Assembly: GCA_003452935.1 (NCBI GenBank)
Contig: DMMY01000024.1
Coordinates: 1 to 35,582, forward strand
Source: Elusimicrobiota bacterium
GTDB taxonomy: Bacteria; Elusimicrobiota; Elusimicrobia; UBA1565; UBA9628
Length of the DNA: 35,582 nt
Reading direction: 5' to 3'
Under the pieces are notes generated by a model. That model was not told the DNA's origin. It did no database searches and saw only the letters and a program-made list of their open reading frames with translations. How positions within the stretch are numbered: position 1 is the stretch's first letter; each line of letters begins with the position of its first letter. A program made the translations under genes and the position numbers. Shown piece by piece: positions 31,494-35,582 of the stretch.

Positions 31494-33449
31494 TCAGGCC
31501 GGCGGATCGCTTTGCAGCGGCGGCGTCTCTCCTTGCCCGGCGGCAAAGCGCAGGGTGACGGTGGCGCCGATCCGGGCGTTGTTGACGGCCTCCAACGTCG
31601 CTCCCCAGCGGCCCAATATGCGGTGGGTCAGGGCCAGACCCAAGCCCATGTGTCCCGGCTTGGATGAGGAGAATGGCTCCGGCAGCCGTTCCAGGGCTTC
31701 GGGGGTGAATCCCGTTCCCGTGTCGGCGAACGCAACGCAGACCGTCGCGGTCCGCGGGTCCTTGCAAAGGCGTACGGTCAGGGAACCTCCCTGGGGCATG
31801 CTTTCATAAGCGTTGCGCAGCACTTGGTAGAAAGCCAGACGCAGGGCTTCCGGGTGGAAGATAACCGGGGGCATGTTCGTGTCCAGGCTGCGCGAGACCC
31901 TGATGCCTTGCCGGCGCAGGGTCGGCTCCCAGACAGACAAGGCGCTGGTTACTGCCGCTTCCAGGCGGCCCGGAACGGCGGGCGCGCCGGCCTCATCGAG
32001 AAACTCCCCTAGGGCGGTGGTGGCGTCCGTACCCTGCGTTAGAGCCCCGGCCGCGAGCTTGAGCCTGATTCTTTGCGGGTCCGTCAAGGACGAGGCGGAG
32101 AGTTTGCGCAGGTGGGCGTAAGCCAGGGCCAGGGATTGGCGCATGAAATCGAGGGCCTTGGACCAGCCCGTGTCGAGCGCCCCGGCCGCGGCGAGGCCGG
32201 GCATGGGCGGAACATCGGCCTCCGTGGCTGTCGGCCCGTGAGGCTCGGAGACGCTGGGCGCGGCTGATTGGGTGGAGAGCGTCGAGATTCGGGCCTGCGC
32301 CTCGCGCAACTGGTTCTTGATGGTGTCGATCTTCAGGGCATCCGCGAGGAGCCTTTCGCGCATTCGCGCCTTGAGGGCGGCCGTCTCCGCGGCTGAATTC
32401 GAGCGTTCATCGTCGAGTTGGGCTTGGAGCGCGACGAGTTTGGCCGCGGCGGCGGCCTGTATGGAGAGTTCGGCGTCGCGTTTTTTGAGAGATTCACCCA
32501 GGTCGGCCAAACGAGCCTTGAGGATTTCATTTTCCTGGCCCGCCGCCGACTCGGCGGCGGCGGCCTGCATGGAAAGTTCGGCGGTGCGCTCGGCGAGAGA
32601 TTTGCCCAGATCAGCCAGGCGGGCCTTGAGGATATTGGTTTCTTTTTCCGCCGCCGCCTGCGCGGCGGCGGCCTCGGTCCGGACTGTTTCCAACTGTCGC
32701 GTCATATCCGCGAGGACGGCTTGGGTTTCGCCCAAACGGCTGGCCAGCAGCTCGCCTTCCTTTTGCATGACCGCCGTCGCCACCGAGGATTCCGTGCGCG
32801 CGGCTTCCAGCTGTCCATTGAGCTCCGCGATCGCGGCTTGAGCCGTTCCCAGACGGATTCGCAGCATTTCGCATTCGCGCCGCACCGAATCTTCCGATTC
32901 TTTTCGGTTGAGCGTTTTGGTGTCCATGAGGCGCATCAGCTCGGCGATGCGCGCCTGGGACATTTCCTCCTGCCGGCTCAGAGTCTGAATGCGCTGCTGC
33001 GAACGGTCCAGAAGCCCCTGGAGGTCTCGGACGCGTTGTTCCGCCTCTGCCGCGGCGGTCCATCTTTTCTGCTCCCCTGATTCCAGGGCGCGCTCAAGTT
33101 CAGCAATCTTTTGGTCGCGCTGCGAGATTTGCTGGTTGAGTGCCGCCGCGTGCTGCTGCAGGGAGTCCCACCGCTTCTCCCAGACGGCGCCGGCTTCCTG
33201 CACCGCGGCCAGTAGATGGGAGAGCCGCGCGACTTCCTGCGTCAGGCCGGCCGCCTTGATCCGGGCCTCGGCAAGCTCGGTTTTGTGCTCTTCCAGGGCC
33301 TGCAGGGCCACGGCCAGCATCTCGTCCGGCTGGGGCTGGACCCAGGGAATGGGGCGGCCCTCTCGCAATGCGGCGTTGATGCCGCAGAGCTGCTGCTCGG
33401 CCGCGAAGAGTTCCTGCCGGGCGATATCCCGGTCCTGATCTTGGTCCAT
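31494..33449 (-). CDS. Long coiled-coil HATPase (histidine kinase-like), cassette copy 1
   Basis: A 651-residue soluble protein. Residues about 1-390 are predicted coiled coil, rich in Ala, Glu, Leu, Arg and Gln, with a 36-39 residue repeat (units starting RLGTAQ, RLGETQ, RLADLGK, RLADLGE). A helical segment follows (about 430-510). A C-terminal HATPase_c domain has N-box YQVLRNAYESM, G1 DTGTGF and FSSSKPGHMGLGLALTHRI. The helix at the H-box position reads AYAHLRKLSAS (H446); the paralogue has Gln there, so a normal phospho-acceptor is doubtful. No TM or known sensor domain is seen. It is convergent with the two regulator genes and probably works with them. Confidence 0.85.
   Translation of the reverse strand: MDQDQDRDIARQELFAAEQQLCGINAALREGRPIPWVQPQPDEMLAVALQALEEHKTELAEARIKAAGLTQEVARLSHLLAAVQEAGAVWEKRWDSLQQHAAALNQQISQRDQKIAELERALESGEQKRWTAAAEAEQRVRDLQGLLDRSQQRIQTLSRQEEMSQARIAELMRLMDTKTLNRKESEDSVRRECEMLRIRLGTAQAAIAELNGQLEAARTESSVATAVMQKEGELLASRLGETQAVLADMTRQLETVRTEAAAAQAAAEKETNILKARLADLGKSLAERTAELSMQAAAAESAAGQENEILKARLADLGESLKKRDAELSIQAAAAAKLVALQAQLDDERSNSAAETAALKARMRERLLADALKIDTIKNQLREAQARISTLSTQSAAPSVSEPHGPTATEADVPPMPGLAAAGALDTGWSKALDFMRQSLALAYAHLRKLSASSLTDPQRIRLKLAAGALTQGTDATTALGEFLDEAGAPAVPGRLEAAVTSALSVWEPTLRRQGIRVSRSLDTNMPPVIFHPEALRLAFYQVLRNAYESMPQGGSLTVRLCKDPRTATVCVAFADTGTGFTPEALERLPEPFSSSKPGHMGLGLALTHRILGRWGATLEAVNNARIGATVTLRFAAGQGETPPLQSDPPA
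32461..32800 (-). repeat. Internal 36-39 codon repeats in the kinase coiled coil
   Basis: The near-identical stretches ATGGAGAGTTCGGCG (32461) and ATGGAAAGTTCGGCG (32569) are 108 bases apart, and flanking sequence repeats with them. Two further, more diverged units of about 117 bases lie upstream in the gene. Together they make about four units of coiled coil. The outer limits are approximate. Confidence 0.6.
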
Positions 33450-33540
33450 GGCTATCGGTCGCTAAGAAGGAGTATAGGGTCTAAGCATAACGAATTTATT
33501 GCGATGAGGGGTTTTTTACGCTTGACATTCGGGTTCAATT

Positions 33541-33573
33541 TGTCAAATATGTCAAATGTCAAGACCTGACCCC
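33541..33573 (+). repeat. Interspersed repeat family A, copy A3 (variant)
   Basis: It ends in TCAAGACCTGACCCC like A1 and A2, but the upstream GTCAAAT units are arranged slightly differently (TGTCAAATATGTCAAATG). It lies immediately upstream of the ATG (33577) of the second receiver-only gene, between a TTGACA (33522-33527) and the start codon. Confidence 0.8.
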
Positions 33574-33576
33574 ACT

Positions 33577-33975
33577 ATGACCGCTCAAGAGCGCAGGAAG
33601 GTGTTGATAGTCGAGGATGAGACGGATTTTCGGGATATGCTCCGGCATGTCCTGGAGCATGCCGGCTATCAGGTCGCGGCCGCGGGCAATGGCGAGGACG
33701 GCTTGGGCCTGTACCGGCAGACTCTCCCCGACGTGGTGATCCTCGACGTCAACTTGCCCGATATGAGCGGCTTCGATATATGCCGCAAGATCCGAGAGGA
33801 CGGGCCGCGCTCCGAGACGCCGATCCTCATGTGCACCGTGCGCTCGGAGGTTTCCGGAGTCGCCGAAGGGCTGGGTTTGGGCGCCACCGATTATGTGCTC
33901 AAACCTTTCCAGGTTTCCGATCTGCTCGAGCGTTTGAGCCGGGCTCTGCAACGGAAAGATGGCCGCGAAAAATAG
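33577..33975 (+). CDS. Receiver-only response regulator, cassette copy 2
   Basis: A 132-residue CheY-like protein (MTAQERRKVLIVEDETDFRD). The phospho-acceptor is in VVILDVNLPDMSG, the Thr in MCTVRSE and the Lys in YVLKPFQ. Most positions are identical to copy 1, including the run EHAGYQVAAAGNGEDGL. An in-frame ATG at 33556 lies inside repeat A3 and would add seven repeat-coded residues (MSRPDPT); 33577 is preferred because family similarity starts after it. The gene overlaps the next regulator by 17 nt, exactly as in copy 1. Confidence 0.9.
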   Translation: MTAQERRKVLIVEDETDFRDMLRHVLEHAGYQVAAAGNGEDGLGLYRQTLPDVVILDVNLPDMSGFDICRKIREDGPRSETPILMCTVRSEVSGVAEGLGLGATDYVLKPFQVSDLLERLSRALQRKDGREK

Positions 33976-34651
33976 GGTCGCCGTTGTCGACGGCGATCCT
34001 GAATGGGGAGAGTTCCTTGTAACCCTGCTGGGCAAAGAGGGCTATGAGGTGACCCATTTCCCCTCGGCGGGGAAATTCTTCGACGCGATCATTAAGGCTC
34101 GTTTTGCACTGGCCGTTTTGGACATGCGCCTGCCCGGGATGCACGGCCGCGAGGTCATCCGCGTCCTGCGCGCCAATGCCGAAACGCGTCATATGCTCCT
34201 CGTGGGGGTTTCGGCGCAGGACGTCAGCAGCGCCGATACGGTCGCGGCGCTCGAGGCGGGGGCCGACGAATACCTCTGCAAGCCCGTGGACGCCGAATTT
34301 TTTGTCGTGCGCATCGCGTCCTTGCTGCGCCGCGCCGCGGTCCGGGCGAGCCCGGAGCCGGAGCGTCTTTGCGCCGGAGGCTTGGTGATCTTTCCCGAGT
34401 TGCAGGAGGTCCACCTGGACGGCCTGAGCCCCAGCCTGACCAATCTGGAGTTCCGGCTCTTGGAATACTTCTTGCGCAACGCCAACCGGGTCCTGACCCG
34501 GCAGCTCATGCTGGAGCAGGTCTGGGGGGTCAAGACGCCCCTGGATACCCGGACCGTGGACAAGCACGTGGAAGCCTTGCGCCGCAAGCTGGGCAAGTTC
34601 GGAGAGCGCTTCGAAACCGTGGTTAAAGTCGGCTACGTGTTCAAGGTCTGA
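33959..34651 (+). CDS. OmpR-type response regulator, cassette copy 2
   Basis: A 230-residue paralogue of the protein at 30801-31493, same length and domain order. The phosphorylation site is D55 (AVLDMRLPGMHG), and the Lys is in YLCKPVDAEF. The acidic pair reads D11-G12 (VVDGDPEW) where copy 1 has D11-D12, so one Mg2+-pocket acid is lost. The winged helix is almost unchanged (LEQVWGVKTPLDTRTVDKHVEALRRK split over two motifs), suggesting both copies recognise similar DNA. The end overlaps the convergent kinase gene by 19 nt. Confidence 0.92.
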   Translation: MAAKNRVAVVDGDPEWGEFLVTLLGKEGYEVTHFPSAGKFFDAIIKARFALAVLDMRLPGMHGREVIRVLRANAETRHMLLVGVSAQDVSSADTVAALEAGADEYLCKPVDAEFFVVRIASLLRRAAVRASPEPERLCAGGLVIFPELQEVHLDGLSPSLTNLEFRLLEYFLRNANRVLTRQLMLEQVWGVKTPLDTRTVDKHVEALRRKLGKFGERFETVVKVGYVFKV

Positions 34652-35582
34652 TTGCCGGCCGGCAGGGGCGGCGGTTCTCCCTGGCCGGCGGCAAATCGCA
34701 GGGTGATCGCGGCGCCCCCTTTGTCGTTGTTGGCCGCCGTCAGTTCCCCTCCCCATCGGCCGAGGATGCGCCGCGCCAAGGCCAGGCCCAGGCCGAGATG
34801 CCCGGGCTTTGTCGACACGAACGGCTCCGGTAGGCGGGCCAGCGCCTCTCGGCTGAATCCCGATCCCGTGTCCGATAGAATGACGCAGGCATAGTCCTGG
34901 GACGGGTCCGGGACGAAGCGTACCGATAATATCCCGCCGCGAGGCATGCACTCGAAGGCGTTGCGCAGTATCTGGTAAACGGCGATGTGCAGGGCCTCGG
35001 GATGGAACAGGACCTGGGGCATTTGGCCTTCGCTGCGGCGGGCTATGACGATCCCCCTCTGGCGCAGGGCCGGCTCCCAGACGGTGAGCGCGGCGGAAAT
35101 CGCCGGTTCGATGCGTCCTAGGGAGGGGACCGCTCCGGCCTCGTCGAGGAATTCCCTGAGGATGGTGAGAGCGTCCGAGCCTTGGGCCAGCGAACTGGCG
35201 GCCAGCCGCAGGCGCGCGCGCTGATCGTTTTCCAGAGGCGTGGCCGAGAGTTTTCGTAATTGAGCGTAGGCCGAGGCCAGCCCCCGGCGCATGTAGTCGA
35301 TGACCTTGGACCAGGCCGTTTCCAGGACCGGTTCCAGTGACGGCAACGCGGGCAAGCCCGCGGCGGCGGCTTCCTCGGCCGCGGCCAAGGGGCCGCGGTC
35401 GTCGCAAGCGCCGGGCGTTTTACTCTCGCCGGTGGCGGCTGGCTTCTCCGAAAGCGCTCCTGGAGCCGCTTGGGCGGCTTTCCGGGAAAGCTCTTCGATC
35501 TTTTTTTGCGCGCCTTCGAAACATTTGTTGAGGTCCGCGATTTTTTTGGCCGCCGTGGCTTGCTCTTCCCTGAGGCGGTTTT
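34633..35582 (-). CDS. Coiled-coil HATPase (histidine kinase-like), cassette copy 2, 5' end missing
   Basis: The frame is open from TAG (34633-34635) to the window edge, giving at least 315 codons. The far upstream part reads NRLREEQATAAKKIADLNKC and EELSRKAAQ, again coiled coil, so the protein is longer than any start inside the window. The helical segment WSKVIDYMRRGLASAYAQLR has Gln where copy 1 has His. The HATPase domain has YQILRNAFECM, DTGSGF and FVSTKPGHLGLGLALARRI. With no His in the H-box-like helix it is unlikely to be a classical autokinase. It is the paralogue of 31494-33449 and converges on the second regulator. Confidence 0.85.
   Translation of the reverse strand, partial: NRLREEQATAAKKIADLNKCFEGAQKKIEELSRKAAQAAPGALSEKPAATGESKTPGACDDRGPLAAAEEAAAAGLPALPSLEPVLETAWSKVIDYMRRGLASAYAQLRKLSATPLENDQRARLRLAASSLAQGSDALTILREFLDEAGAVPSLGRIEPAISAALTVWEPALRQRGIVIARRSEGQMPQVLFHPEALHIAVYQILRNAFECMPRGGILSVRFVPDPSQDYACVILSDTGSGFSREALARLPEPFVSTKPGHLGLGLALARRILGRWGGELTAANNDKGGAAITLRFAAGQGEPPPLPAGNQTLNT

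Larger units (their letters stand above)
30422..35582. repeat. Tandem duplication of a three-gene signalling cassette
   Basis: Two units have identical architecture: receiver-only gene, 17-nt overlap, OmpR-type gene, convergent coiled-coil HATPase. Matching features are offset by about 3.14-3.16 kb (30801 to 33959; 31494 to 34633). Similarity is strongest in the receivers and winged helices and weakest in the coiled coil. Further copies beyond the right edge are possible. Confidence 0.85.

Noticed and set aside
35388..35388. A TTG start for the second kinase at 35386-35388
   Set aside because: The frame stays open with coiled-coil sequence to the window edge, and copy 1 has a far longer N-terminal region.
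33899..35407. A 502-codon minus-strand frame over the second cassette
   Set aside because: It runs antisense to the second OmpR-type regulator and in the wrong frame for the kinase. The true kinase frame carries the HATPase motifs and ends at 34633.
1..35582. tRNA, rRNA, riboswitch or CRISPR features
   Set aside because: No cloverleaf-like, rRNA-like or spaced direct-repeat pattern was recognised by eye in the intergenic regions, all of which are under 300 bases.

Overview
The window is about 35.6 kb of GC-rich, gene-dense DNA from a Gram-negative (diderm) bacterium. Diderm features are a beta-barrel protein ending in Phe, a LolA-like protein, a glycosyltransferase family 9 enzyme and an MsbA-like exporter. 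The mix (a DUF3536-type GH57 protein, a secreted HELGH protease with a PGLGCYEAVAA-like leader, many two-component genes) is compatible with Elusimicrobiota or a related little-cultured lineage. That placement is a low-to-moderate confidence guess from style, not from a marker gene. No rRNA, tRNA, CRISPR array, phage or transposase gene was seen.

Layout. 1-131: start of a secreted protein (-). 314-5074: a (-) operon for a LolA-like periplasmic protein, a MacB/FtsX-type permease, its ATPase, a beta-barrel protein and a CHAD protein. 5179-8880 (+): GH57 protein, flavin reductase-like protein, OmpR-type regulator, then a clear terminator. 8968-13277: secreted unknown (-), AI-2E family transporter (-), radical SAM/SPASM protein (-), divergent GT9 enzyme (+). 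13336-15372: a small protein (-) and a membrane HELGH metalloprotease (+). 15380-16249: soluble histidine kinase (-). 16356-19995 (+): ECF sigma, zinc anti-sigma, RseB-like protein, RadC, then a membrane-anchored unknown. 20148-22753 (+): Fe-S RecB-family nuclease translationally coupled to an FGGY kinase. 22736-30168 (-): seven-gene run trxB, lipA, lpd, lipB-like, aminotransferase, MsbA-like exporter, HAD phosphatase. 30422-35582: a three-gene signalling cassette (receiver-only protein, receiver-winged-helix regulator, convergent coiled-coil HATPase) present twice in tandem; the second kinase runs off the window.

The most interesting observations are: (1) the duplicated signalling cassette, whose kinases lack a conventional phospho-acceptor histidine box and whose second regulator has lost one acidic-pocket residue; (2) a shortened LipB homologue without the catalytic Lys and Cys, inside a lipoate operon; (3) many genes with a -10 hexamer 6-9 nt upstream of the start codon and no Shine-Dalgarno, suggesting widespread leaderless transcripts; (4) three families of short interspersed repeats at gene ends and starts, some of which supply stop codons or possible promoter parts.
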